Source: Kryptolebias marmoratus (lineage: Eukaryota > Chordata > Actinopteri > Cyprinodontiformes > Rivulidae). From it: 64,000 bases of DNA. Made by a program: the position numbers and the translations under genes. Of this stretch, positions 48,801 to 58,775 are shown piece after piece; the first letter of the stretch is position 1, and each line of letters starts with the position of its first letter. The notes below the pieces were generated by a model. The model saw nothing but the letters and a program-made list of their open reading frames with translations, ran no database searches and was not told where the DNA came from. The stretch is from contig NC_051443.1 in NCBI RefSeq assembly GCF_001649575.2, positions 17,648,366 to 17,712,365 of the forward strand. Reading direction: 5' to 3'.

Positions 48801-50916
48801 GCACAAGTTTAGTAATTCTTTTCAACATTCTTGCCAACGGATGTTTGATAATTTAATCCCTGTGAAGCTCTTCTTGTAGCTTATTTTGTTTTCTTTCTTC
48901 AATCTTTTAGCAACTCTGTGGAAACTCCTTTTAATAGCTGAAGTTTGCCCACACACTTCATGTAGTCTGTGTTTCGTTTACAGATGTCGCTCGGCTGTCC
49001 CTTCAGCGACAAGCAGCGCCGTTTCTACAGACGAAACGGACCTGAATAATGCTCAGCGGGAAAAAAGACCGGCTCCTCAGCCTCCGGAAAGGAATCAGCC
49101 CGAGAGACTGAGACACAAGGAGGAGGATCTGTCTACATCACATCCGGCGCAAATTAACAAGCAGAACAAAGAAAAAGACGTCAGAACTGCGAGCGTTCCT
49201 CCTCAGCGCTCGGTGCAAATGATCGCTCCGCTGAATCGGTCCCCTAAAGATGTAAAGAGTGAGACGCAGAACAGTTGCACCAAAATATCAACCACCAAGC
49301 GTCCTGCACCATCCAGACCACTTCCTGTTGAAGAAGAGCTGTCACCTGCTGGCAGAACCTCTCACAGAGAGGTGTCCGAGCACAAACCAGTCAAAACGGT
49401 TCAAACCTTAAACCCATTTGATGATGAGGATGATGAAAATGAGCTCACAGCTAAAGATGATGTCACCATCTCTGGCAGCACCAGCCCGTCTCACTGGCCT
49501 TCTGCAGAACCACAGACCGTTGACAAAGATGCTGCCTCTCAACCGAAACTCAAATCCCCGAAGGAGGCTCGTGCTCCCGCACCTCCTGCTCCAACTGGCT
49601 CCTCGTCGAGCCGTTCTATCCACTGGATTGATGGAGGTCCGCTTACAGAGGGTCCCGCGCCAACCACGCCAAACGAAGCATGCGACCCAGAACCCGAGGC
49701 TAAAAGTCACACGCAGGTCCAGGAGAGTCCAAATAAAGATGCTCAGCCTGCAAAGGTGCAGAATGGGATGGTGGCAGGTGTGAAGGAGGAGGGACCGCCT
49801 GTAAATTCACGCAGGTAAGACGGTTTAGCTTTTAGTAGAAGGAAAAAAAAACTGTTTCATTTAACTACAACAACCAGCTACTAATGCCATTGTTGAGTTT
49901 TCAAATTATATCATCGTAACAGTATGAGTTATTTGTAATATACCGGTAATCTTTTTTATGATTCATTCACTTTTTTCTATTTTAATGGTATGGGGAGGCT
50001 GGTGTGGAATATTTAATGTACAAGATAAGGATTATGTTCAGCTTAATGAGTAACTGCTTTATCTGACCTTTTATTAAAACCTTCTATAATTAAAAGCATA
50101 GCATTCCTTGAAGTTTGTAGCCATTTTGGTCGAACCTTATCTTGAAATATAGCATAAGACTGCACATAAAGTAATTTATGTATGAGCTCAGAGCAAATTT
50201 TAGGTCAATATTTGTGAAATGACTTGAGCTGTAGCCCTTTATTGAGTTGGCTACGGTTGATAAACGAAGGAACTAGGATGACCCTGAAAGTTAATCAGTT
50301 GTAGATGTACTGTACATCTAGTGATTATGTACTAAGTTTTGTTCAAATCTGACCAGTGGTTTAAGAAATTTTGCTAACACAGCAAACGAACACATGCACA
50401 CATACAGACACGGGCTTTAACTGAGTTCAACTGTATTTTTGTTTTGTTTTCTCCCCTCTAACATACTTCCAATGTGCTAAAGTTTTTCTTTAACCTTTTT
50501 GTCATTGCAGACTTCAAACTGTAAAACCTCTTAGCCCCCTGGAACAGCAGCCTGCCTCTGTTGTTCAAGAAGAAAACACCAAATCCGCAGGACTGCACTG
50601 CAGCGGAGTTCAGCAAAAAACAAAGGTATCTTTACTTTATTTAAAAAGAAAAAGTTTTGTTTCGATTAGCTGCGATGAACTTGTTTGAAGCTTTGTTTTT
50701 GTGCGTTATCTCCTCCCGCAGGTTGGTGCTGTGATTACAGGGCCGTACTCTCAGCTGACTCGGGAGGAACTGATCTCTTTGGTGTTGAAACAGGAGAAGC
50801 AGCTCGCCGACAGAGACAAAAAGATATCCGAGCTGGAGCAGTACATTGATAACTTGCTTGTGCGCGTCATTGAAGTGCAGCCTAGTATTCTCATGGCTAT
50901 GAGTGCTTTAAAATAG
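36058..50916 (+). CDS. rab11fip1: Rab11 family-interacting protein 1 (Rab-coupling protein), six exons
   Basis: Class I Rab11 effector that recruits Rab11 to recycling endosomes. Exons: 36058-36419, 44262-44695, 44770-46642, 48984-49814, 50511-50625 and 50722-50916 (stop 50914-50916). All junction phases agree, giving 1269 aa, close to the long human isoform. Exon 1 holds most of the phospholipid-binding C2 domain ([23 protein letters not shown]) with a Gly8 tract. Exon 2 carries the conserved KERGEVLVDIQFMRNNMTAS and SNLQKNMSQSMSVLP. Exon 3 adds NLCINGSHIY, a very long E/K/R helix (about residues 361-840) and NPFDED (N859). Exon 4 has a second NPF (N1033). Exon 6 is the Rab11-binding domain with YIDNLLVRV (from residue 1246). 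The exon 3 donor at 46643 was chosen because AAG|GTCAGT is strong and has the phase needed by exon 4; an unspliced exon would stop at 46728-46730. Confidence 0.93.
36798..36846. repeat. (TA)n microsatellite
   Basis: About 24 AT/TA units, 380 bases after rab11fip1 exon 1. Confidence 0.9.
38470..38690 (+). repeat. Eleven-copy dispersed repeat, copy 7, with tandem palindromes
   Basis: Holds the family end CTGTCCAGTGCTTCATGAGA and ATTTTGCTAACA, preceded by two 22-base palindromic units (38479-38522) built on CATTCCTTCAAGGAATG, a third diverged unit to 38543, and a doubled TGTACACCCATCGAT. Confidence 0.7.
39350..39650 (+). repeat. Eleven-copy dispersed repeat, copy 8
   Basis: TACCTTGCATGCCAAAGTTT, TTGGGGATCATTCTCAGCTA, CTACCATGCCAAATTTTGGC and GGCTGTGGCAGCCATCTTAA in family order. 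Confidence 0.75.
40470..40810 (+). repeat. SINE-like repeat in rab11fip1 intron 1
   Basis: Left end GCGGTTCGGTGGAGCAGTGG, middle CCCTTTCTGTGTGGAGTTTT, right CCTGTGATGGACTGGCTGTC and GAGCACCAGCTCCCCCAC. A run of 167 codons on the opposite strand over this copy is chance. Confidence 0.8.
41690..41850. repeat. Inverted-repeat element remnant
   Basis: Left GGTGCCCAGTCCTGGTCCTG and GGAGGGCCACTGTCCTTCAT, right AAACATGCAGGATAGTGGCC, which is the inverted form of the second word. A similar fold-back repeat is common in fish genomes as far as I recall; this copy is truncated on the right. Confidence 0.6.
43174..43194. repeat. (CA)n microsatellite
   Basis: About ten CA units after a CTCACTCACT stretch, in rab11fip1 intron 1. 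Confidence 0.85.
43495..43790 (-). repeat. Eleven-copy dispersed repeat, copy 9 (reverse)
   Basis: ATTCAAGATGGTCACCATCA, GTTTTACAGATATTGAGCTA and GGTGTGGCAGTAGCTGAGTC; it ends in TTTCTTTAAGGAATGCTG, the palindrome-derived end of the family. Confidence 0.75.
44770..46642 (+). CDS. rab11fip1: rab11fip1 exon 3, with E/K/R-rich helix of about 480 residues
   Basis: This exon codes residues 266 to 890. After a family-like start (KKFKFTLHKRSGSSD, NLCINGSHIY), nt 45050-46500 code almost only Glu, Arg, Lys, Gln, Ala and Leu in repeating units such as RREEEERL and LEKLRQEEEERRK. Acidic and basic residues alternate at i to i+4 spacing, as in single alpha-helix segments, rather than showing a regular hydrophobic heptad. 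The tract ends at KKKSRIIPVGIISTNPFDEDF. The human protein has no E/K/R array of this kind in the isoform I recall, so it may be a fish expansion. The coding strand is almost wholly purine over 1.4 kb. Confidence 0.88.
46643..48983. other. rab11fip1 intron 3
   Basis: The exon 3 frame stays open for 85 bases into this intron and stops at 46728-46730, so a retained-intron isoform is possible. The rest is AT-rich with no recognised exon or repeat copy. Confidence 0.55.
49815..50510. other. rab11fip1 intron 4
   Basis: No exon recognised. About half is a copy of the 11-member repeat (50095-50410), starting with a half-palindrome GCATTCCTTGAAG. Confidence 0.6.
50095..50410 (+). repeat. Eleven-copy dispersed repeat, copy 10 (rab11fip1 intron 4)
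   Basis: GCATTCCTTGAAGTTTGTAG, CCATTTTGGTCGAACC, CCTGAAAGTTAATCAGTTGT and ATTTTGCTAACACAGC in family order. Confidence 0.7.
50722..50916 (+). CDS. rab11fip1: rab11fip1 terminal exon with Rab11-binding domain
   Basis: Sixty-four codons and a stop. YSQLTREELISLVLKQE followed by ELEQYIDNLLVRVIE is the short C-terminal amphipathic helix that dimerises and binds Rab11 in class I FIPs; the human counterpart reads ELEDYIDNLLVRVME. It is the most diagnostic part of the gene. Acceptor CCCGCAG, phase 0. Confidence 0.95.
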   Translation, partial: VGAVITGPYSQLTREELISLVLKQEKQLADRDKKISELEQYIDNLLVRVIEVQPSILMAMSALK

Positions 50917-51396
50917 GCCGTGAAAGTGGATTCCCAGCCGACACCTTATCCCTGCTGTTAGGATCAGTTCCTCAGAGTCCGACTTTATTCCCCGCAGTTC
51001 TACATAATAACCTCGGCTTTCCAAGACTTGCTGAGCTTAAGAGAACTGGAGTGTGTGGAGTGGTTTAGAGTTCAAGGTGGATATATCTGCAACTGAAATC
51101 AAAGAGTAAAGATGAATAATGTTGAAGATTGAGTTGCTTGGGATTTAATTAAATAAATCAGATAAATTAACGTTTTCTTTGTGAGACTCCTACAGATCCT
51201 CTGTATATAGTAATTGTTCAAAGCTTTCATGTGGAGCATTAAATTCCTCACAGCATGAAAGACTTATTTTTCTAAATGAAAGAAAGCCTTACTCTGTCAA
51301 ACTATGCACCGAAATTTCTTGTGATCCTGAATATCAGATGCTTCTATGATTTTTGCTAACTCCAAAGAAGAAAAGCACTTTAATCACCTTTTACCA

Positions 51397-51463
51397 AATA
51401 AACACTGAATTATTATACTGTAATGAAGTTGCTGATTTAAATTTATTATATTTGCTAAATAAA
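51397..51463 (+). terminator. Putative rab11fip1 poly(A) signals
   Basis: Two AATAAA hexamers, at 51397-51402 and 51458-51463, lie about 480-550 bases after the stop codon, in an AT-rich 3' UTR. Either could end the transcript; brf2 starts about 1.2 kb further on. Confidence 0.55.
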
Positions 51464-52681
51464 GTAGAAAAATATTAATCACGTTTCACACTTTTGTGCT
51501 TCCTTTGAGACTTTGGTTTCCCTTTCTAAGTAACTTATATGGCACAACACCGTTGCATTGGTCCTTTTATTTTACGTTTTTGACAACACAAAGTCAGGAA
51601 ACAAAAGGGTTTTTGGAAGTTTTTTTATTTATTTATTTATTTTTTAAAGGAATCTTTGTCTTAATTTTCATAAAATGTTTGGTAATGTTTGGGTCGCTGT
51701 GTCTTGGTCTTTTCACTTTTTTAAAAGTATATTTTTTATTTAATTCTTATTTTTATGACTTAGGAAAAATGTGCAGTCAGTAATAACATCGATTTAATTG
51801 AAAACCATCAGCTTTAGAATTTAAATGCATGAATAAAACTTGAATGTTTCTAAGCAGAATTGTAGTAGAAATGTAGGGAATTTAAAGGAAAATTTTGTAG
51901 ATAATTTTCTAAAAAATTGCAAAAACCTGTAAATTGCCAATGCAGATCTAAACATTTTAAATCTATTTCACCACTAAGATGCAAGTTTTAAACAGTTTAC
52001 TCAAATTTTCAGTAAACATGCACATTATTCACTGGTTGAAATGCACTTATCAAAGCAACCAGCAGACTAAATGTAGTAAAACACACATTACTGTGCATCT
52101 TTTAACATATTATGGTTTAATATTGTTGCCATGTAATGTCTAGACTGAAAGAGTTAATTATGAAAGCTGAGGTTATATAACTGATTAAAGTACAACTTGG
52201 ATTAGTTAAAAAGGGAGACTTTGCCTAGTAGCAGCCCCAAAGTTTGAGAAAAACTTTTCACTGTTGAATAAGTTTACCTTCCTCTCTGTTAAGACAAAAA
52301 AAAACACAACTCAAGACATGTAAATATATTTCCTGCTTGACTTTAATTTGGATAATGTGTTATGGTGTTTTTAATAATTTGTCATCTTTAATTGTAGCAA
52401 TTGGTTTTATTTTTCTGTTTATTTTTTAAGTTTTATTAGTCAGTTGGCTATTATTTAGGGTTGTAATTTCGTGGTGAAATTTTGAATGTGATTTATAAAT
52501 AGATAAATAGGAGGAAAAGTTTTTAGAGGGCGCTCAGTGACAAGCGGAACTACCAAGAACCCGTTGTATCAACCCGGACACATTTTACTTGCCCACCTGA
52601 GACCGTTTGGGTAACGTTCAGTCTGTGATGCAGCGTAAACTTCAGGCGTTTAGGTGTGAAGTTCAGGTTTAGTTTTCGAGC

Positions 52682-55600
52682 ATGACGTCTCTGGCGGGTT
52701 TGAGCTGTCCGGGCTGCGGCTCCTCCAACATCGTGGACGATGATTTGTACTCTCAGGCCCAGCTGGTGTGCGCGGACTGCGGCTTCGTGGTGTCCGAGGG
52801 GGTCCTGGCCGACGAGCCGGTCAGAGGTCTAGGTAGGGACATGACCCGGGGACCCGTCGGTTCGTCCGTCTGGGTGTCAGGACATAAATGTTCACAAAAT
52901 ATGTTGTTTTTAGTGCTCACGAAAACGTCCGAGCCCCTGTTAAGAAGGACTATCACCAAAGGGTAATAAATGCTAACAATTATTTAGTAGTTTAGTCAAA
53001 ACAAATAAAAAATTCCAAGTAGTTCTTCTGTCTGATGGCCGTTTTTTTCTGCTCAGTTTAAAATTAAAGCTATTAAGACACAACAAATATCAAGAAAAAG
53101 TAAAATGCGATAAATTAAACTGCTCAGCCCAACATTTTAAATTAGCAAAGCTATCAACTCAGCTGTTTTAATAAAAGTTTAAAATGAAGTAAATTTCTCA
53201 CATTTGCAAAGTGCTTTCAGCTTAAGATACTAGTTAATTAATAAATGAAATATATTTGACACATTTACTCAGATTAAAGTCTTCATTGGTTTATTTAAAT
53301 AAACTTTTATAAAAGTAAATGTGTATAACAGTAACTGTGTTTCCAAATTCATATTGTTGAGCTTTTATATTTTAAATACATTCATTTTTCTCTAAAAAAA
53401 ACCAACCAAACAAACAACCTTTGCTGTTTGTATCATGATAAAGCACATTTTGAGTCGTGTTTGTTCGTGATGTGTGTGTGTGTGTTTTATGGACACACGT
53501 CTTCAGGTTCTCATCACTAAACTTGACGAATTAATGTCAAATTGCTGCACGATTTGAATCCATAAGCAGGAGAAAATATGCATCATGAAGAGTCAAACTG
53601 TTCATATGATCAGGCTCGTTTTCCCTCAGAAACATCAGTGGATGAACCCAGTGGAAGATTTCAGGTTTGAGTTCGTTTTCAGATATGATCCGTTCACATC
53701 ACAGCCATCACCACAACCAAACATAGCTTTTACTTAGCAGTCTTTAAATCTTGTTTAATACAATAAATATATATGCTCCAAACATATGTAAAAAAGCATA
53801 TGTTATGTTCATTGGATAAATTTGTGAGTGGTGCAGTGGTTAGAGCTTTTGCCTCCCAGCAGGAAAGTTGCAGGATCACTTCCCGGTCTGGGGCCTTTCT
53901 GGGTGGAGTTTACATGTTCTCCCTGTGCTCATGTGGGTTCACTCCAGGTACTCCGGTTTCCTCTCACAGACCAGAAACATGCATGTTAGGTTCATTGGTA
54001 AGTCTTAAACTGTCCCTAGGTGTGAGTGAGAGCGTGAATGGTCATTTGTCTCTATGTGGCCCTGTGATGGACTGGAGACCTGTCCAGGGTGTCCCCCGCC
54101 TCTCGCACAGTGTCTGCTGGAGACAGGCACCAGCTCCCCCGCGCCCCGGAATGAAGAAGCGGGTAAAGAAGATGGATGGATGGATAAGTCTGTGTCGCTG
54201 TTCTTTTTTTTCCCACAGACATCAGCTACAGCAGAACTACCGCTGTGACAAAACGACCGTGTGTAAACCTGATTAGAGGTGAGGTCTTACCCCAGAAGAG
54301 TGTTTTTTTTTTTTTTTTTTTTTTTTTTACTTCTAGTTAAACAGTGGCTTGTTTAATATGCATGCAGTACTGTGTAAAAAATCTTGAGCCAACCTCATTT
54401 CTTCATATTTTGCTTCAGACGAGACAGGAGTTTCTATAACTTTTTTAGCTGGATCTCCAGGCTTCTGAAAATACAATTTAATGCTTGTCAAGCGTTATTT
54501 TTGGTATTTTTTTAAGATTCCATTAAAGACACTGGAACAAGTTATGTGATTCTGACAGGTTGCTGATAGGAAATTGCATGCAGATATAAAATAAAATTGT
54601 CTCTTTGCTAAATTGTCTGTTATGAAAGGTCCTTTCTTATGGTTGAGCAATTGAGAAAATTAGATTAAATATGGTTGGATCTAAGGACTTGAGTAAAATG
54701 TTTGCATAAAAAAATCAGCATATGCTCAAACTAAAACTAAAGCTTCAAAGAGCAAGAGAGTCTGATGCATAAAACCACTTAAAAATACAGAAAATTTCTA
54801 AATACACTGAGGGCTGGATGAAAAGTTTTGCTCTGTACTAAAACTGCGTGCCTTTTATTTTATGTAACCAAAGGTCTGGAGCGTGTGAAAGAAATATCTC
54901 GGATTCTGAGGCTGCGCGGGGAAGTCGAGGATCTGGCGCTGACTTATTTCAAGCAGGCCTATGAGCACGAGAGTTTCATCAGAGTGAGCCTCCAGAGGAA
55001 AGAGGTTCTCGCCGGCTGCTGCGTGCTCGTTAGCTGCAGACAGCTGAACTGGCCGATCACCGTGGGAACCGTCGGCTGCCTGCTGAATGCCGACCCGACT
55101 TTAGTGGGAGGCGTTTATCAAGAGATGCTCAAGGTCCTCAACGTCGAGGCGCCCACCGTCAACATCACTGATGTCATCGAAGCTCATTGTCAGGAGTGAG
55201 TGATCTGAGCGCGTCTCTAGTTTTTTAACACCTGAATATAACAATAAGAAAATGACATTTAATTTATTTATAAACCAATCAAAATGAATTAAACCTTGTT
55301 TTGATCTATCCAAAGTAGGGATGGGCAGTGATTTTTGAACATGGATAAAATGGTCATTTCAGGGTTTTTTTTTAGTTTATTTTGAAAGGATTATAAAGTG
55401 GAAACTATGGTCTCGGGTGAGCTCAGCTTTACTGCCAGCGTATGTGCATCCTCCCTCCAAGCCGATCCATCAGGAATGTAAAGATCTACGGCTCGAAGGA
55501 TTAGCAGCACCAAACACGTCTCCGTACCTGATGCAGAACTTAGAGTGACACTGCAACTCCCAACTGTGTGGTCATGGTCATTTTTCAGCAAAAACATAAA

Positions 55601-57081
55601 ACAGAGCAGTTTGATGTCATAAAGCAGCAGCTGAGATTAGTTTGTTGTTGTGCTACAGTATATAAATTATCCCTGCATCCCTTCTGTTGGATTAATGTTT
55701 GTGGAGGTGGCTGGTAGGTGAGAGGTGCTGGACGTGCCCTGCAGAACTAAACCGAGCAGGGATGATGGGGCTGTGGAATATTTGGAAAAAATAAAATCGA
55801 ATAATTAACAAACAAATTCAAAGAGTGTTTGGGCTTAAAATGCCCATCCCTAATTCAAACCTCACAATGCTCGCTCATTACCCTGGCACAAGGCTCAAAC
55901 TGAGTTTTTATTGGTCATTTTTAGTTGCTGAATGCCTCAGGCCAACATACATTTTTATATTTAGTCATTGGTGGAAGTGGTTGTTGAAGAGGATTGATTA
56001 TTTTTTTTATTTTTCTTTATTCACATATTTTATTCTGTTGAGCCTGGGGAGCTGTTCAGATCTGCTTTGAACTTTGATCAGATGTTCAGCCCAGTCTTTT
56101 TGGAGTCATTTGAGGTTGATTATGTCTTCTCTTTGAGCTTCTTGGTAGAATATAAATCTGTTCAGGTTCTAAATGATTCATAGATGCTTTTTAATTTTTC
56201 ATTATTTGGCAAAAGTCACACAGACTTTTTCATCAAAGACTTACTGAAAATGTTCTTTTTTTGTTTGTTTTTGTTGTTGTTTTTTTCTTGACAGATACAA
56301 AATAAGCTCCTCTGACGTTCCAGAAGAATTTGCTGAGGAATCTAAAGACTTGACAAAACGAGCCGTGGCGCTGGTGGAGCTGGCAGCAGATTCCTGGATT
56401 GTAACCGGTCGGAGGCCTCTACCGATCATGATGGCAGCAGTATATTTGGCCTGGCAGTCCCTGAAACCCCTCAAGCACCGTCTAAGTTTCTCCCTGGACA
56501 AATTCTGTCAGTTAGCGAAAGTGCAAAAGCACAAACCGGCTGTGACCAGGATAACAGAGTTGAAGGAGGCGCTGTGTAAGCTCGGGAAGGAAATCCCCTG
56601 GGTTGGAGAATCCGTGACGCCAGGTAACGTCGTTCAGCAGGTGGGAGATATTCTGGAGCACAGGTATGCCCTGCTCAGGAGGGCTCTGAGAACCCACGAG
56701 GACGCGATGCAGGCCGAGTGTCGGAGCAGCTCTGTGAACCCTCCGTCAGAAGAAATGGTTTCCTCTCAGATCTCCGAGCGTGTAGCTCAGACCGCCTCCT
56801 CTGTGGAGCAGCTCCCTTTGAGTAACGAAGGGGGAAAGCAAGCAGTGGAAGAACACAGTCAAGAGTTTGAACCAAACTGGGGTAAAAGGGTTCTGTTTGC
56901 CCCGCCGTGTGTGAGTCACGCTAAGAGAAGGAGAGTGGAGCAGCCGACGCCGGATGTCACCGGCGATGAGGAAATCTCCGACAGTGAGATTGATTCGTAC
57001 ATCCGCTCGCCGCGGGAAGTACGAGAATTCAGCCAGACGCAGAAGATACTGGCATCGTCAAGTGGTGGAAAGTCACAGTAA
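52682..57081 (+). CDS. brf2: BRF2, RNA polymerase III transcription initiation factor subunit
   Basis: TFIIB-like subunit of the TFIIIB form used at type 3 (U6-like) RNA polymerase III promoters. Exons: 52682-52832, 54219-54278, 54874-55195 and 56295-57081 (stop 57079-57081). Phases agree, giving 439 aa; human has 419. Exon 1 is the zinc ribbon: C9, C12, C30 and C33 in CPGCG and CADCG. Exon 2 is a short linker ([11 protein letters not shown], like TYSRSTGENEQ). Exon 3 is cyclin repeat 1 ([20 protein letters not shown]). Exon 4 holds cyclin repeat 2 ([18 protein letters not shown]), then [12 protein letters not shown] and the C-terminal [14 protein letters not shown]. Cys383 aligns with the human redox-sensing Cys361. 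It lies 1.8 kb downstream of rab11fip1 on the same strand, the same gene neighbours as in human. Confidence 0.95.
53825..54185 (+). repeat. SINE-like repeat in brf2 intron 1, next to the exon 2 acceptor
   Basis: The most complete copy: GAGTGGTGCAGTGGTTAGAG at the left, B-box-like GTTGCAGGATCACTTCC, then CCTCTCACAGACCAGAAACA, CTAGGTGTGAGTGAGAGCGT and the tail GGATGGATGGAT. The tail stops about 33 bases before brf2 exon 2. Confidence 0.85.
54301..54329. repeat. Poly-T run just after brf2 exon 2
   Basis: About 29 T beginning 23 bases after the exon 2 donor. Its length may vary and could affect use of the short exon, but no effect can be read from sequence. Confidence 0.8.
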
Positions 57082-57193
57082 GACAGTAGAGTTTATGTCT
57101 TTAGGCACTGGTTAAATATTTGTTACAGTTTACTTGCACCTTTTGTTTCGTTTGGTGATGACACTTTTATTTAATGCATTATTCCTTAATACC

Positions 57194-57199
57194 AATAAA
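57194..57199 (+). terminator. Putative brf2 poly(A) signal
   Basis: AATAAA about 115 bases after the brf2 stop, followed by a T-rich stretch. The short 3' UTR is consistent with a compact housekeeping gene. Confidence 0.65.
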
Positions 57200-57469
57200 C
57201 GGGTTTTTTTCTACCTATAGTTGACTCAAAATCTTTTTATTTGAAGTCGTATCATATCACTTTTATCATATCACTATGTACATGTTGTCCTGTTTGCTGT
57301 AACAGTTTATATTATTTAGTTTTGCACTGATATCGGTCTTATTTTCTCTGTTTATGTGTGCTCAGGTAGAGTTGCCACATTTTCACTGTTTACAAACGCA
57401 GCATTTCAGATTTTGCAGTTATCTTTGACGTAATTATCACAGCTTAATTAGCTACAACAGGAGTTTAAA

Positions 57470-57730
57470 ATAGTTTCATCCTTGAAGCATTTGGTAAATC
57501 CAGCCACGGGATTTAGCCAAATGACAACACCTTAAGTTTATCCAATAATGCCATTTTTGTGTTTGGTTTTTTTTTTTATTAGTTAGCTGCTATCTAATCT
57601 ATCTATCTAGCCATCATGTTGATTCCTAAAGTTAATCAGTTGTAGATGTGCATCCAGAAATGACTTTCTGAGAATCTCATTAAAATTCATCTTGTAATTC
57701 ATGAGATATTTTGGTAACAGACACGTAAAC
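57470..57730 (+). repeat. Diverged partial copy of the same dispersed repeat
   Basis: AAAGTTAATCAGTTGTAGAT, GTGCATCCAGAAATGACTTT and CATGAGATATTTTGGTAACA are recognisable; the central module is degraded and a CTAT run sits inside. Not counted in the family total of eleven. Confidence 0.6.
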
Positions 57731-58169
57731 TAAGACATTACTGGCTGCCTTCCAGCAACAAGGTGATAATGACTTTGAGAGAAACACAAATCGGAAAAAA
57801 AGCTTTAGATTTGAACAGGCACAGAAGCACAAACTCCACAGGCGATAATAACCCCTTTGCTGTCCCTCCCTTTTGAGAACTGTTTCTGTTAATATCCATC
57901 CCATCTCCCCACGTAGCCCCCCCCAAAATACAAATTCTTCTTATGCAGAAGCACATCGAGATAATATTGAGGGAAGAAACATCATTAGATAAATAATGGA
58001 AACATTGTTAAATAAATAATGATGTCTGAATTCCATTTAGCTGTTTCACACTGAAAGCAACACTGCAAATGTGGTTCATTATAACGAGGCTTACAGGGAC
58101 ACCTGAACACAACAGAGACAGTATCGTGTCTTTTAATTCATTGCACCTGAGCTTTTTCTGTGTCTGTCT

Positions 58170-58190
58170 AAATATATATATATATATATA
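58170..58190. repeat. (TA)n microsatellite
   Basis: About ten TA units in the brf2-prlhr intergenic region. Confidence 0.85.
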
Positions 58191-58434
58191 ACTACTTTTA
58201 AATCCTACAGTACATAATATGCACTTGATGTAAAATGAGGTAATTTATCACGCAATTACAAGTTTTTATTCTACTTACTGTTTTGTTTTTGCAGAAAACA
58301 GAAGGAAGTGATTACAGGTTCCAAGTTAAACTCTAATGGCAGAATGTTCCTGTTACATTTTACCAAGGGTGCCACCAAAGGGGGGCGTGGGGAGGATGGT
58401 CCCTCCTATAAACCATTCCCCCATGGTTAGACAT

Positions 58435-58775
58435 TTGTCTCTATGCTTTATGTCATTTAGCAAAATATCTTGTAACCTAGTGGACGGATTTTAATGAAAC
58501 TCACAGAAAGGAATCATTAGATGCACATCTGCAACTGAATAATGTTTTAAGCCTGATTCAAGATGACTGCCACCATTAATTGACATTAACAAACACAAAT
58601 ATGGCTATAACTTTGTCATTTTTACAGATATTGAGCTAAAATCTGGTGTGGTGGGAGCTGAGAGTCATCCCCAACACATACCCCAAGCACTAACAAATGG
58701 TGCAAGATCTTTGTTTAAAACTGTGGCATTCAAGGTGGCAGATGATATGCATTTTTTTCTAGGAATGCAAGTTTA
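58435..58775 (-). repeat. Eleven-copy dispersed repeat, copy 11 (reverse)
   Basis: One of the best preserved copies: GGACGGATTTTAATGAAACT, CACATCTGCAACTGAATAAT, ATTCAAGATGACTGCCACCA, GATATTGAGCTAAAATCTGG and GAGAGTCATCCCCAACACAT. It ends near the word AGGAATGCAAG. Confidence 0.8.

Noticed and set aside
53773..54276. 167-codon + frame overlapping brf2 exon 2
   Set aside because: Runs through a SINE-like repeat and reads exon 2 in the wrong frame.
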